Assembly (NCBI GenBank): GCA_963840725.1
Contig: CAWIZY010000035.1
Span: 12,906 to 76,905 of the forward strand
Origin: CAVWDU01 sp963840725
GTDB lineage: Bacteria; Pseudomonadota; Gammaproteobacteria; Pseudomonadales; Halieaceae
Direction: 5' to 3'
Length of the DNA stretch: 64,000 nucleotides
The notes under the pieces are model-generated. The model was not told the DNA's origin, ran no database searches, and saw nothing but the letters and a program-made list of their open reading frames with translations. Position 1 is the stretch's first letter. Each line of letters opens with the position of its first letter. Positions 1 through 8,709 of the stretch are shown piece after piece. The position numbers and the translations under genes were made by a program.

Positions 1-461
1 CCGATGGCGCCAACGAGACTGAGTACCGCAGAGCCCAGCAGCAGGCTTGTGGCCAGGGTGCCGATCGCGCCAGGAGGCAAGTTGAGCATCAGTGCAAAGA
101 CAGGCGAAATCAGCGCCAGCAACAGGCCGGTGACCAGCCAATGCGCCAGGGTATAAGCCAGCACTGAGAGATACAGGGGTTGCGGGGAGAGCAGCAATTG
201 CTCCAGGCTGCCGTCGTCGAAATCGCTGCGAAACACCGCATCAGAGGTCAGCAGGTTGGACAGTAAAGCGACAATCCACAGAATACCCGGAGCGAATTCC
301 GCGAGCCGGTCGGGCGCCGGGCCCAGCCCCAGGGGGAAAAGCGCGACGACCATAGCGAAAAACAGCAGCGGGTTTCCGATCTCTATCGGCCGGCGCACAG
401 CCAGCACCAGTTGCCTTTTTAGCAAACGCGCGCAAAAGGCCAGATTGCCCGGCTGAGTCAA
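1..461 (-). CDS. ccmB: Heme exporter protein B (CcmB), 5' part; runs off the left edge
   Basis: Membrane subunit of the CcmABCDE heme-handling system of type I cytochrome c maturation. The reverse-strand frame reads RPIEIGNPLLFF, then a hydrophobic stretch with SDAVFRSDFDDGSLEQLLLS, which is characteristic of CcmB near its first membrane segments. I see about 153 residues of the usual ~220; the C-terminus lies beyond base 1. The best start is a TTG at 459-461 that overlaps the ccmA stop codon, a translational-coupling arrangement. No ATG exists in this frame near the N-terminus, so the start is inferred from family length and overlap. It lies immediately downstream of ccmA in the same operon. 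Confidence 0.85.
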   Translation of the reverse strand, partial: MTQPGNLAFCARLLKRQLVLAVRRPIEIGNPLLFFAMVVALFPLGLGPAPDRLAEFAPGILWIVALLSNLLTSDAVFRSDFDDGSLEQLLLSPQPLYLSVLAYTLAHWLVTGLLLALISPVFALMLNLPPGAIGTLATSLLLGSAVLSLVGAI

Positions 462-1096
462 GCGAGCAAACCCCGGGCCAGATCGAGCTGATGCAGGGGG
501 TAGTCCACCCGCAAGGGCTGATGCGAGGTCATGATGACAGCGCCGTTGCTTCTCGCATGCTCGACCAGCAGGGATTCCAGAGCCGCCACGCCGTCCTTGT
601 CAATCGCAGTGAACGGTTCGTCCAGCAACCACAGGGGGCTGTCGACGAGATACAGGCGAGCCAGATTGACCCGGCGGTGCTGCCCGGCGGACAGGGCATG
701 AGCGGGAACGTCTTCGTATCCGTAGAGCCCGACCCGGGCCAGAGCCGCTTCGATTCGTTCATCGCTATAAGAGCCACTGCCGGAGACATGCCAGGCCAGG
801 TTTTCTCGGGTGGTCAGCAACCCTTTGACCGCCGGTTGGTGGCCCAGATAAACCAATGGTACAGAGCAACTGACTCGCCCGCTGAAGCCATAACGGGACA
901 GTCCGGCAAGAATTCGCAGCAAGCTGGTTTTGCCGGCGCCGTTTGCCCCGCCAATCTGCACCAACTGACCGGGCAATATCTCAAAAGACAGCCCCTCGAA
1001 CAATAGGCGGCCGCCCCGCTCCAGAAACAGTGCATCCGCCGTCAACAGAGGGCCACCGCCCTCTCCATCGCCCGGGTCAAGCGGATTTACCGACAC
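458..1096 (-). CDS. ccmA: Cytochrome c biogenesis ABC transporter ATP-binding protein CcmA
   Basis: ATPase of the CcmAB complex, which powers release of holo-CcmE from CcmCD during cytochrome c maturation on the cytoplasmic face of the inner membrane. At 212 residues it has the normal family length. Walker A GGANGAGKTS lies at residues 49-58, the ABC signature LSAGQ at 135-139, Walker B LWLLDEP at 155-161 and the switch histidine near 192. The signature is LSAGQ rather than LSGGQ, as is usual for CcmA. The start is a GTG whose first base is the last base of the ttcA stop codon, so translation is probably coupled to ttcA. The gene is followed directly by ccmB. Confidence 0.95.
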   Translation of the reverse strand: MSVNPLDPGDGEGGGPLLTADALFLERGGRLLFEGLSFEILPGQLVQIGGANGAGKTSLLRILAGLSRYGFSGRVSCSVPLVYLGHQPAVKGLLTTRENLAWHVSGSGSYSDERIEAALARVGLYGYEDVPAHALSAGQHRRVNLARLYLVDSPLWLLDEPFTAIDKDGVAALESLLVEHARSNGAVIMTSHQPLRVDYPLHQLDLARGLLA

Positions 1097-1959
1097 TAGA
1101 GGTTGACGACCTGAATACCGGGAATATGCAGATCCGTATCAACCGCAATGCTCAGTGAGGCAAAATCGAACAGGTCGGAGTCTGCCAGCTGCGAAGGTGC
1201 GACATTGCGAATGCTACGAAAGATGGTCTCGGTACGGCCCGGATACTGTCGCTCCCAGTCCGCCAGCATAGTCTTTATTTGCACGCGCTGCAGGTTTTCC
1301 TGTGATCCGCACAAATTGCAGGGAATGATGGGAAACGCCTTGTATTGCGCATAACGGGCCAGGTCGTTTTCACGGCAGTACACCATGGGCCTGATTACCA
1401 CGTTTCTGCCATCGTCGCTAAGTAATTTAGGCGGCATGGATTTTAGACTGCCCTGGAAAAACATATTCAAAAACAGCGTCTCTACCAGGTCGTCCCGGTG
1501 ATGACCAAGCGCGATTTTAGTGGCCCCAATCTCCTGGGCAAAACCATACAGATTGCCCCGCCTGAGCCGGGAGCAGAGGCCGCAAGTTGTTTTCCCCTCG
1601 GGAATCAGCTCCTTGACGATGCTGTAGGTGTCCCGCTCCAGCACGTAGTAGGGGACCCCCAGTGCCTCCAGGTAATCAGGTAGCACCTGCTCGGGAAATC
1701 CGGGCTGCTTCTGATCCAGGTTTACCGCAATCAACTCAAATTCTATCGGCGCATTACGCTGCAAATTGAGCAGAATATCGAGCATACCGTAGGAGTCTTT
1801 TCCGCCGGAAACACACACCATCACACGATCACCCGCCTCGATCATTGCATAGTCAATAATCGCGTGCCCCGCGTTGCGGCGCAGCCGCTTTTGCAGCTTG
1901 TTAAACTCTGTTTTTTCCCTGCGGGATAGTTCGTTCACCTGGCGGCCTGTATTGTGCAT
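1096..1959 (-). CDS. ttcA: tRNA 2-thiocytidine biosynthesis protein TtcA
   Basis: ATP- and Fe-S-dependent enzyme that thiolates cytidine 32 of certain tRNAs. The PP-loop SGGKDS is at residues 51-56. The cysteines that hold the cluster are visible as CGLC (126-129) and CNLC (214-217). The protein is about 287 residues, close to the family norm. The open frame extends 42 codons further upstream to 2085, but that part is not TtcA-like and overlaps the mdh leader, so I place the start at the ATG at 1959. It is transcribed away from mdh and its stop codon overlaps the ccmA start, so ttcA-ccmA-ccmB probably form one transcript. Confidence 0.95.
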   Translation of the reverse strand: MHNTGRQVNELSRREKTEFNKLQKRLRRNAGHAIIDYAMIEAGDRVMVCVSGGKDSYGMLDILLNLQRNAPIEFELIAVNLDQKQPGFPEQVLPDYLEALGVPYYVLERDTYSIVKELIPEGKTTCGLCSRLRRGNLYGFAQEIGATKIALGHHRDDLVETLFLNMFFQGSLKSMPPKLLSDDGRNVVIRPMVYCRENDLARYAQYKAFPIIPCNLCGSQENLQRVQIKTMLADWERQYPGRTETIFRSIRNVAPSQLADSDLFDFASLSIAVDTDLHIPGIQVVNL

Positions 1960-2135
1960 CCGGGCGCGCATTTTACAGCTCCGGACCAGCAGCAGTCCAG
2001 CCGCGCAGGGCCTGCTGCTGCACCAGGCGAAGGAGACAGCTGCAGCTTTGCCAGCGCTTGTCTTTTCAGCCGTTTGGCACCACAATGTCCGCCCCGAAAA
2101 CGACCGACTTTATCCCTCACAAGGAACTTGATCCC

Positions 2136-3116
2136 ATGAAAGACGCTGTTCGTGTGACTGTTACCGGTGCGGCGGGCCAAATTGGCTACGCGCTGCTGTT
2201 TCGTATCGCCTCCGGGGCCATGCTGGGTGACGACCAGCCCGTGATACTACAACTGCTGGACATTACCCCCGCCATGGAGGCACTGGAAGGTGTCCGCATG
2301 GAGCTGGATGACTGCGCGTTTCCGCTGTTGGCCGGCGTCACCTGTACCGACGATGCCAACGTGGCGTTCAAGGACGCCGACTACGCCCTGCTGGTAGGGG
2401 CGCGTCCGCGCGGCCCCGGCATGGAGCGCAAGGACCTGCTGGAAGCGAACGCGGCCATCTTCTCCGTTCAGGGCAAGGCCATCAATGACAATGCCAGCAG
2501 CGACATCAAAGTGCTGGTCGTGGGCAACCCCGCCAACACCAACGCGCTGATCACCCAGCGCAACGCCCCGAAGATCAATCCGCGCAATTTCACCGCCATG
2601 ACGCGCCTGGACCATAATCGGGCGATGAGCCAGATTGCCGCCAAAACCGGTAAGACGGTCAACGATGTGACCCGAATGACCATCTGGGGCAACCACTCCG
2701 CCACCCAGTATCCCGACCTCTTCAACGCCCGGGTTGCCGGCACCCCCGCCGCTGACTTGATCGAGCAGAGCTGGTATGAAGAAGCGTTTATCCCGACAGT
2801 GCAGCAGCGCGGTGCAGCCATTATCAAGGCCAGAGGCGCTTCTTCTGCGGCTTCTGCGGCCAACGCGGCCATCGATCACATGCGCAGCTGGGCGCTGGGC
2901 ACCAAGGGGGACGACTGGGTCTCCATGGCGGTGCACTCCGATGGCTCATACGGTATCGCTGAAGGACTCATCTACTCCTTCCCCTGTCGCTGTGCCAACG
3001 GCGACTGGGAAATTGTTCAGGGCGTAGAGGTGGGTGAGTTCAGTCAAACCAAGATGAAGGCCACCGAGCAGGAGCTTGCCGAAGAGCGCGATGCGGTACA
3101 ACACCTGTTGCCGTAA
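2136..3116 (+). CDS. mdh: Malate dehydrogenase (NAD-dependent, lactate/malate family)
   Basis: TCA-cycle enzyme interconverting malate and oxaloacetate in the cytoplasm. The protein is 326 residues. The Rossmann motif GAAGQIGYALL starts at residue 11, the substrate arginines lie in VGARPRGPGMERKDLL, and the catalytic histidine is in WGNHSATQYPD. This is the cytosolic/plant-chloroplast-like MDH type seen in many proteobacteria, not the E. coli 312-residue type. The start at 2136 is supported by an AAGGAAC ribosome site at about 2121; upstream in-frame codons to 2058 are not conserved-looking. It is divergent from ttcA and stands alone. Confidence 0.95.
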   Translation: MKDAVRVTVTGAAGQIGYALLFRIASGAMLGDDQPVILQLLDITPAMEALEGVRMELDDCAFPLLAGVTCTDDANVAFKDADYALLVGARPRGPGMERKDLLEANAAIFSVQGKAINDNASSDIKVLVVGNPANTNALITQRNAPKINPRNFTAMTRLDHNRAMSQIAAKTGKTVNDVTRMTIWGNHSATQYPDLFNARVAGTPAADLIEQSWYEEAFIPTVQQRGAAIIKARGASSAASAANAAIDHMRSWALGTKGDDWVSMAVHSDGSYGIAEGLIYSFPCRCANGDWEIVQGVEVGEFSQTKMKATEQELAEERDAVQHLLP

Positions 3117-3212
3117 AGCCTCGCGTGCTCCCGGTTATCACTCGATTGCCGGGGGCGCCGCTCAATTGCCCCTCCGATCCCTGCCGGCCGGCACACCTGA
3201 AGAAATGATTAC

Positions 3213-3833
3213 GTGACCCCCAAAAGCTATCACCACGGCAACCTGCGCGCTGAATTACTGGATACCGCCATTCAGCAGCTGGATGACCAGGGCGCTGAGG
3301 ACCTCAGCCTGCGCGCTCTGGCGCGGTCCCTGGGCGTGTCGCAGACCGCACCTTACCGGCACTTTGCGGATAAGAACGAACTCCTGGCCGCTATGGCGAC
3401 CTTCGGCTATCGCGGCTTGTTGTCAGCCCTGCAGCAGGCGGGAGCGGCCGCTGACGAATGCCCCCGAGAGCAGCTGATCGCATTCGCTCATGCCTACGTT
3501 ACCTACGCGGCTGAAAACCCGCGTCTATTCAAACTGATGTTCGGCCCCAGTGTACAGCCCGTTGGGCGCTACCCGGAACTGCGCATTGCGAGTCGTGAGA
3601 CCCTGCAATTGGTGCAACAGATTTTGCGCCGCGGCATTGACCTCGGTCAGTTCAAACCCGCCGAAGACCTGGCCTACCTCGCCAATGCGGCCTGGGCCGG
3701 TATTCATGGTCTCGCAACGCTGCGGGTAGACGCACCTGAACTGTTCCAACGCTACATTGATCTGCAGCGTCAGGTGGATCTGGGTGTGGTGACTTTTCTC
3801 AACGGTATCAGCACATCCCCAAGCCACGACTAG
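3213..3833 (+). CDS. TetR/AcrR family transcriptional regulator with WHG-type C-terminal domain
   Basis: One-component repressor-type protein of 206 residues. The N-terminal helix-turn-helix is clear: the recognition region reads SLRALARSLGVSQTAPYRHF at about residues 31-50. The C-terminal half contains WAGIHGLATL, the hallmark of the WHG (TetR_C_33-type) ligand-binding domain. The start is a GTG; the nearby ATG at 3205 leads to an immediate stop. It sits between mdh and the amidohydrolase cluster on the same strand, followed by a stem-loop. Its target is unknown; the amidohydrolases starting at 4000 are the nearest candidate. Confidence 0.9.
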   Translation: MTPKSYHHGNLRAELLDTAIQQLDDQGAEDLSLRALARSLGVSQTAPYRHFADKNELLAAMATFGYRGLLSALQQAGAAADECPREQLIAFAHAYVTYAAENPRLFKLMFGPSVQPVGRYPELRIASRETLQLVQQILRRGIDLGQFKPAEDLAYLANAAWAGIHGLATLRVDAPELFQRYIDLQRQVDLGVVTFLNGISTSPSHD

Positions 3834-3835
3834 TG

Positions 3836-3880
3836 CACCTCTGAACAATGGCAATGCGCCCGGGCCGTTATTCAGAGGTG
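3836..3880. repeat. Stem-loop with copy of its arm elsewhere (REP-like or relict IS end)
   Basis: Arms 3836-3852 and 3864-3880 are inverted repeats of 17 bp with 15 matches and an 11-nt loop. The stem starts three bases after the TetR stop codon. No T-run follows, so it is not a classic intrinsic terminator. The left arm reappears at 59722-59748, which suggests a dispersed repeat family. Confidence 0.6.
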
Positions 3881-3999
3881 ACCTGGACCAGCCTCGGTCA
3901 ATATGACTGTTTCGACCCGGTCACACCCGCTCACTCTAGTGCTGGCAGATAAGGTGGCAACAAGTTAGTCTTAGCTACAGTCACAACACCACGACAAGA

Positions 4000-5376
4000 G
4001 TGAGCCCATTTCGCATGATCAGGATGTTACTCGTGCTCGCGGGCGCCGGTCTGACGACCCTCGCCCTCACGCCGCAGGCCTCCCCCTACCCGTCTACTTA
4101 CAAGCCGCTTGCCTCTGTGCCGACCGTCATTCACAACGCCACCGTACTAACCGGCACCGGTGAACAGCTCGAAAAAACCTCCCTGCTTATGGCCGGCGGC
4201 AAGATCGTGTTTCTGGGTGCGGGAGAAGTGCCTGCAGATGCCCGTGTCATTGATGCCGCAGGTCGCTGGCTGACGCCCGGGCTGATCGATGTGCATTCGC
4301 ACCTAGGAGTCTACCCCAGCCCGGACGTGGACGCCCATCAGGATGCCAATGAAATGTCCGGTCCAGTGCAGGCCAATGTGTGGATAGAACACAGCATCTG
4401 GCCGCAGGATCCGGGGTTTTCGCGCGCCCTGGCCGCGGGGGTGACGACGCTGCAGATACTGCCCGGTTCCGGAAACCTGTTTGGCGGTCGTGCGGTCACG
4501 CTGAAAAACATCGCCAGCACCAGCTACCAGGGCATGAAGTTTCCCGACGCGCCCCAGGGACTGAAAATGGCCTGTGGCGAGAACCCGAAGCTCTGGTATG
4601 GCGGCAAGGATAAAACGCCGGGCACCCGCATGGCCAATGTTGCGGGCTATCGCGCTCAGTGGGTTGAGGCGAGAAAATACATCGATGACTGGGAGCGCTA
4701 CGAAAGCGACCGTGACGCAGGCAAGGCAGATGTCACTGCGCCCGAACATGACCTGCGGCTGGATACGCTTGCCGCCGTGCTCGAGGGTGAAATACTCGTG
4801 CACATGCACTGTTATCGAGCCGACGAGATGTTAACCGTGCTGGATATGGCGGATGAGTTCAACTACCAGGTCGGCACCTTTCATCACGCCGTAGAGGCCT
4901 ATAAGATCGCTGACACCCTGGCAGATCGAGGCGTTTGCGGCGCCCTTTGGGCCGACTGGTGGGGCTTCAAAATGGAGGCCTATGACGGGATTCAGGAAAA
5001 CCTCGCCATCGTCGATCGGCCCGAGAACAGCTGTGCGGTGGTGCACTCGGATTCAGCAGAGGGCATTCAGAGGCTCAATCAGGAGGCGGCTAAGGCCATG
5101 GCGCGCGGACAGCATGCCGGACTGGATTTATCCCCCGCTCGTGCGATCCGCTGGCTCACGGAAAACGCCGCACGCTCTCTGGGCATCCTTGAGCAGACCG
5201 GCACGTTGGAGCCCGGGAAGATGGCCGACGTGGTGTTGTGGAATTCGAATCCCTTCAGCGTTTACGCCAGGCCGGACCAAGTCTTCATAGACGGCGCACT
5301 GGTTTACGACCGCGCCGACCCCGCGCACCAGCCCTTGTCCGATTTCGAGCTGGGCCAGAATCTGGAGGCCCCATGA
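4000..5376 (+). CDS. Exported metal-dependent amidohydrolase (imidazolonepropionase-like)
   Basis: Amidohydrolase-superfamily (M38-like) hydrolase of 458 residues, likely periplasmic because the N-terminus is a signal-like hydrophobic stretch ending near LTPQAS. Metal ligands are visible: HxH in LIDVHSHLG (about residue 98), further histidines in LVHMHCYRADE and TFHHAVEAYK, and the acid in VVHSDSAEG. The C-terminal GTLEPGKMADVVLWNSNPF is typical of the superfamily. The GTG at 4000 has poor ribosome-site spacing; ATG at 4015 or 4024 is an equally good start. Its stop overlaps the next start as ATGA, so the two proteins are probably made together and may form a pair. The substrate cannot be read from sequence; a cyclic amide or dipeptide is plausible. 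Confidence 0.85.
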   Translation: MSPFRMIRMLLVLAGAGLTTLALTPQASPYPSTYKPLASVPTVIHNATVLTGTGEQLEKTSLLMAGGKIVFLGAGEVPADARVIDAAGRWLTPGLIDVHSHLGVYPSPDVDAHQDANEMSGPVQANVWIEHSIWPQDPGFSRALAAGVTTLQILPGSGNLFGGRAVTLKNIASTSYQGMKFPDAPQGLKMACGENPKLWYGGKDKTPGTRMANVAGYRAQWVEARKYIDDWERYESDRDAGKADVTAPEHDLRLDTLAAVLEGEILVHMHCYRADEMLTVLDMADEFNYQVGTFHHAVEAYKIADTLADRGVCGALWADWWGFKMEAYDGIQENLAIVDRPENSCAVVHSDSAEGIQRLNQEAAKAMARGQHAGLDLSPARAIRWLTENAARSLGILEQTGTLEPGKMADVVLWNSNPFSVYARPDQVFIDGALVYDRADPAHQPLSDFELGQNLEAP

Positions 5377-6704
5377 ACAAGGCCTCCACAGCACCCTGGG
5401 TGAGAACCCTGCTATTCGCCGCCTGTGTGCTAAGCAGCGCACAGGCCGCGGCCCAGGACCTGCTGGTACGCAACGCGCTGCTGCACAGCATGAATGGCGA
5501 TGGCATTACTGAAAATGCTGACATCCTCATTGTCGACGGTCGAATAAATGCTGTGGGTAGCGAGCTGGCGACACCAGCGTCAAAGGTCAGGGTTATCGAT
5601 GCCAAAGCGCGGATTGTGACACCGGGCCTGTTTGCCGGCATCAGTGCGCTGGGCCTTGAGGACGTGTCCGCAGAAGCGCAGACGCGGGACAGCAGCTTTG
5701 AGACGGCGACCGGGCACGGTCTCGGAGCCATGCGCCCGGAATTCGACGTCACACGGGCGTATAACCCTCATTCCAGTCTGATTCCCGTTACCCGCATCGA
5801 AGGCTATACCTTCACGCTACTGGCGGCCCGCCGCGCCAATACCATAATTGCCGGCCAGGGCCGGATGGTGACGCTGGATGGCGGCTACCGCAGCTTCAGT
5901 GGTGAACCCGCCCTGTTCATTGATCTGGGTGCCAGTGCCTCGGGCCTCAGTGGTGGCTCCCGAGCCGGACAGTGGATGCTACTGGAGCAAGCCCTGTCCG
6001 AGCTGGGCGCCAACGCAGGCCCATCAGACCAAAGCTTACTGACGCCGGCCGGTCGCGAGGTTCTCGGCAACTATCGCAAGACGGGCCGGGTGGTATTCAG
6101 CGTCGACCGGGCCGGCGACATCCTGACAGTTATCGAGTTCGCCGAAACTCATACCCTCAATGCCGTTATCGTCGGCGGCGCCCAGGCCTGGATGGTAGCC
6201 GAGCAGCTGGCCGGCGCCGACATACCGGTCATTCTCGATCCGCTGGTCAACCTGCCGGACTCCTTCGACCGCATTGGCGCCAGACTGGACAATGCAGCCC
6301 TGCTGCACGCCGCCGGCGTCACCATCGCATTCGCCCAGACACCGGATATGGAGACCCACAACGCCAGACGTATGCGGCAACTGGCGGGCAACGCCGTCGC
6401 CCACGGCTTACCCCACCAGGCAGCGCTGGCAGCATTGACGATAAACCCGGCGCGTATATTTGGCATGGGGGCTGAGACCGGTTCGATAGCGCCGGGGATG
6501 CGCGCCGATCTGGTCATCTGGAGCGGTGACCCGCTAGAAGTTACGTCCCTCGCCGAGCAGGTCGTTATCGGAGGGGTGGCAACGCCAATGATATCGCGGC
6601 AAACGCTGCTTCGAGACCGCTACTTGCCGCAAGACCCCGCCACCCCACGGGCCTATATAAACAAGATTAAACCCGGAGAGCGATTAAACCCGGAGAGCGA
6701 TTAA
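5373..6704 (+). CDS. Exported amidohydrolase-like protein lacking the HxH metal motif
   Basis: Paralogous in type to the preceding protein, 443 residues, with a signal peptide ending about AQAAAQD. The superfamily frame is kept: TPGLFAGISALG near residue 89 and the C-terminal TGSIAPGMRADLVIWSGDP. Where active members have GLIDVHSHLG, this protein has GLFAGISALG, so both metal-binding histidines are missing. I infer a catalytically degenerate partner of the upstream enzyme, to which it is coupled by a 4-base overlap. Its last residues (about IKPGERLNPESD) are encoded by the 17-bp tandem repeat that follows, so the natural C-terminus may have been altered by repeat expansion. Confidence 0.8.
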   Translation: MNKASTAPWVRTLLFAACVLSSAQAAAQDLLVRNALLHSMNGDGITENADILIVDGRINAVGSELATPASKVRVIDAKARIVTPGLFAGISALGLEDVSAEAQTRDSSFETATGHGLGAMRPEFDVTRAYNPHSSLIPVTRIEGYTFTLLAARRANTIIAGQGRMVTLDGGYRSFSGEPALFIDLGASASGLSGGSRAGQWMLLEQALSELGANAGPSDQSLLTPAGREVLGNYRKTGRVVFSVDRAGDILTVIEFAETHTLNAVIVGGAQAWMVAEQLAGADIPVILDPLVNLPDSFDRIGARLDNAALLHAAGVTIAFAQTPDMETHNARRMRQLAGNAVAHGLPHQAALAALTINPARIFGMGAETGSIAPGMRADLVIWSGDPLEVTSLAEQVVIGGVATPMISRQTLLRDRYLPQDPATPRAYINKIKPGERLNPESD

Positions 6705-6784
6705 ACCCGGAGAGCGATTAAACCCGGAGAGCGATTAAACCCGGAGAGCCATTAAACCCTGAGAGCGATTAAACCCCGAGAGCG
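6666..6784. repeat. 17-bp tandem repeat, 7 copies
   Basis: Seven head-to-tail copies of attaaacccggagagcg. Copies 1-4 are identical; copies 5, 6 and 7 each carry one change. The array spans the end of the preceding coding region, whose stop codon TAA lies in copy 3, and continues into the intergenic region. Seventeen is not a multiple of three, so copy-number change would alter the frame of the C-terminus. Confidence 0.95.
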
Positions 6785-6932
6785 GCCAGTGCCGCTCGCC
6801 TCCCACTCTGTGTGGCCCGGCATCTGGAGCGGGCCCGCACAGCCCTGAAAAGTCTGTCTATTCCATCTACACGGCCGCTTGTTGCTATACTCGCCCGCAG
6901 CAATCCGATCACCCGCTTACGAGGAAGACCCT

Positions 6933-8630
6933 GTGTTAGCATCCGTTCCACTGCGATCATCTTTGCTCCACCTGGCACTGTGCATTGGTCTGCTCAGCGG
7001 TTGCAACAGCGACCCCGACTATGACCTGATCGTACGGGGCGGCATAGTCTACGACGGCAGCGGCAGCGCGCCTGTTGTCGCAGACCTTGCTATCCAGGGC
7101 GATACCATTGCAGCGCTTGGCGATCTGGATGGCGCTCGCGCCAGACGGGAAGTCGATGCCACCGGGCTCGCGGTGGCGCCGGGTTTTATCAATATGATGT
7201 CCTGGGCCAATGAGTCGCTGATCGAGGACGGCCGCTCCCAGAGCAATATTCGCCAGGGTGTCACCCTGGAGGTCATGGGTGAAGGCAATTCCATGGGCCC
7301 ACTCACCGAGACCATGAAAGCGGAAATGGTTAGTCTGCAGGCAGATATCGCCTACGAAGTGGAATGGACCACCCTGGCAGAGTATCTGGACTATCTGGAG
7401 CGGCGCGGCGTCTCACCCAATGTCGCCTCTTTTATCGGCGCCGCTACCCCGCGAGAGTACGTCATCGGCCATGAGGACCGCCCTCCCAGCGCCGAAGAAT
7501 TGCAACGAATGCAGGCGCTGGTGCGCGCGGCCATGACCGACGGAGCGATGGGCGTGGCCTCCTCGTTGATGTACCCGCCGGGCCTGTTTGCAACGACGGA
7601 CGAACTCGTTGCCCTGGCCAGCGTTGCAGCGGAGTATGACGGCCTCTATGCCTCCCATATGCGCGATGAGGGAGCGCACCTCCTGGCAGCCGTTGATGAA
7701 GTCATCACCATAGCGCGCGAGGCGGACATTCGCGCGGAGATCTATCACCTGAAGTCCTCCGGCCAGAACAACTGGCCACTCTTTGACCAAGCCGTCTCCA
7801 TGGTGGAGGCAGCCAGGGCCGAGGGGCTGGCGATTACTGCTGACGTCTATACCTACCCCGCTGGATCAACCGGGCTCAACGCCAGTGTGCCGCCCTGGGT
7901 TCAGGAGGGTGGCTTTGAAGCCTCTCTGGCCCGCATGAGCGACCCTGCACTGCGGCCCCGGATTATCCGGGAGATGCGCGAACCGTCCGAGGACTGGGAG
8001 AACCTCTTCCTCGGCGCGGGGTCGCCTGACAATATTATGCTGATCGGCTTCAAGAATGACGCTCTCAAACCGCTCACCGGAAAAACAGTCGCCGAGGTTG
8101 CCGCACTGCGCGGGACCAGCCCGGCGGAAACTATACTCGACTTGCTGGTGGAGGACGGTAGCCGTATTGGCAGCGTCTACTTTACCCAGTCGGAGGACAT
8201 CGTTCGCAGGGCGGTCGCCCTGCCCTGGGTGAGTTTCAATTCCGACGAGGCATCTCTGGCACCGGAAGGGGTGTTCCTCCTGAGCAACCCACATCCTCGC
8301 GCCTACGGAAGTTTTGCCCGGGTGCTGGCCAAGTATGTGCGCGAGGAGAAGCTGCTATCACTGCAGGAAGCGATTCGAAAACTCGCCGCCCTGCCCGCTC
8401 ACACCCTGAGGCTGGACCGGCGCGGCGAGCTTAAACAGGGCTACTACGCCGATGTGGTGATCTTTGACCCCGACACCATTGCAGACCACGCCACATTCGT
8501 CGAGCCACATCAGTACGCCACCGGAATGCGCCACGTATTCGTTAATGGCGTGCAAGTGCTCGCCGACGGCGAACACACCGGCGCCACGCCGGGACGGGCA
8601 ATACGCGGGCCGGGGTGGCAAGCGCCCTGA
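6933..8630 (+). CDS. Lipoprotein of the N-acyl-D-amino-acid deacylase (D-aminoacylase) family
   Basis: Amidohydrolase-superfamily protein of 565 residues. The start is a GTG at 6933, chosen because GAGGAAG lies just upstream and because it gives a good lipoprotein signal with lipobox LLSGC (Cys24). D-aminoacylase landmarks: LASHMRDEG-like YASHMRDEG and EIYHLKSSG carry the two central histidines, and FNSDEASLAPEG the acid. The usual HTH metal pair of GFIDVHTH is replaced by GFINMMSW, and the bridging cysteine region reads EVMGEGNSMGP. I recall this variant from a subfamily of such proteins, but its substrate is not known to me. It follows two other amidohydrolases, with a 149-nt gap after the 17-bp repeat that may hold its own promoter. 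Confidence 0.85.
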   Translation: MLASVPLRSSLLHLALCIGLLSGCNSDPDYDLIVRGGIVYDGSGSAPVVADLAIQGDTIAALGDLDGARARREVDATGLAVAPGFINMMSWANESLIEDGRSQSNIRQGVTLEVMGEGNSMGPLTETMKAEMVSLQADIAYEVEWTTLAEYLDYLERRGVSPNVASFIGAATPREYVIGHEDRPPSAEELQRMQALVRAAMTDGAMGVASSLMYPPGLFATTDELVALASVAAEYDGLYASHMRDEGAHLLAAVDEVITIAREADIRAEIYHLKSSGQNNWPLFDQAVSMVEAARAEGLAITADVYTYPAGSTGLNASVPPWVQEGGFEASLARMSDPALRPRIIREMREPSEDWENLFLGAGSPDNIMLIGFKNDALKPLTGKTVAEVAALRGTSPAETILDLLVEDGSRIGSVYFTQSEDIVRRAVALPWVSFNSDEASLAPEGVFLLSNPHPRAYGSFARVLAKYVREEKLLSLQEAIRKLAALPAHTLRLDRRGELKQGYYADVVIFDPDTIADHATFVEPHQYATGMRHVFVNGVQVLADGEHTGATPGRAIRGPGWQAP

Positions 8631-8709
8631 GTGGCGCACTCCCTTTCACCGCAATGAATATCATCTATACTGAACGTCTGATTTAGCTGGTTCCCGACAG
8701 GAGAAAAAC

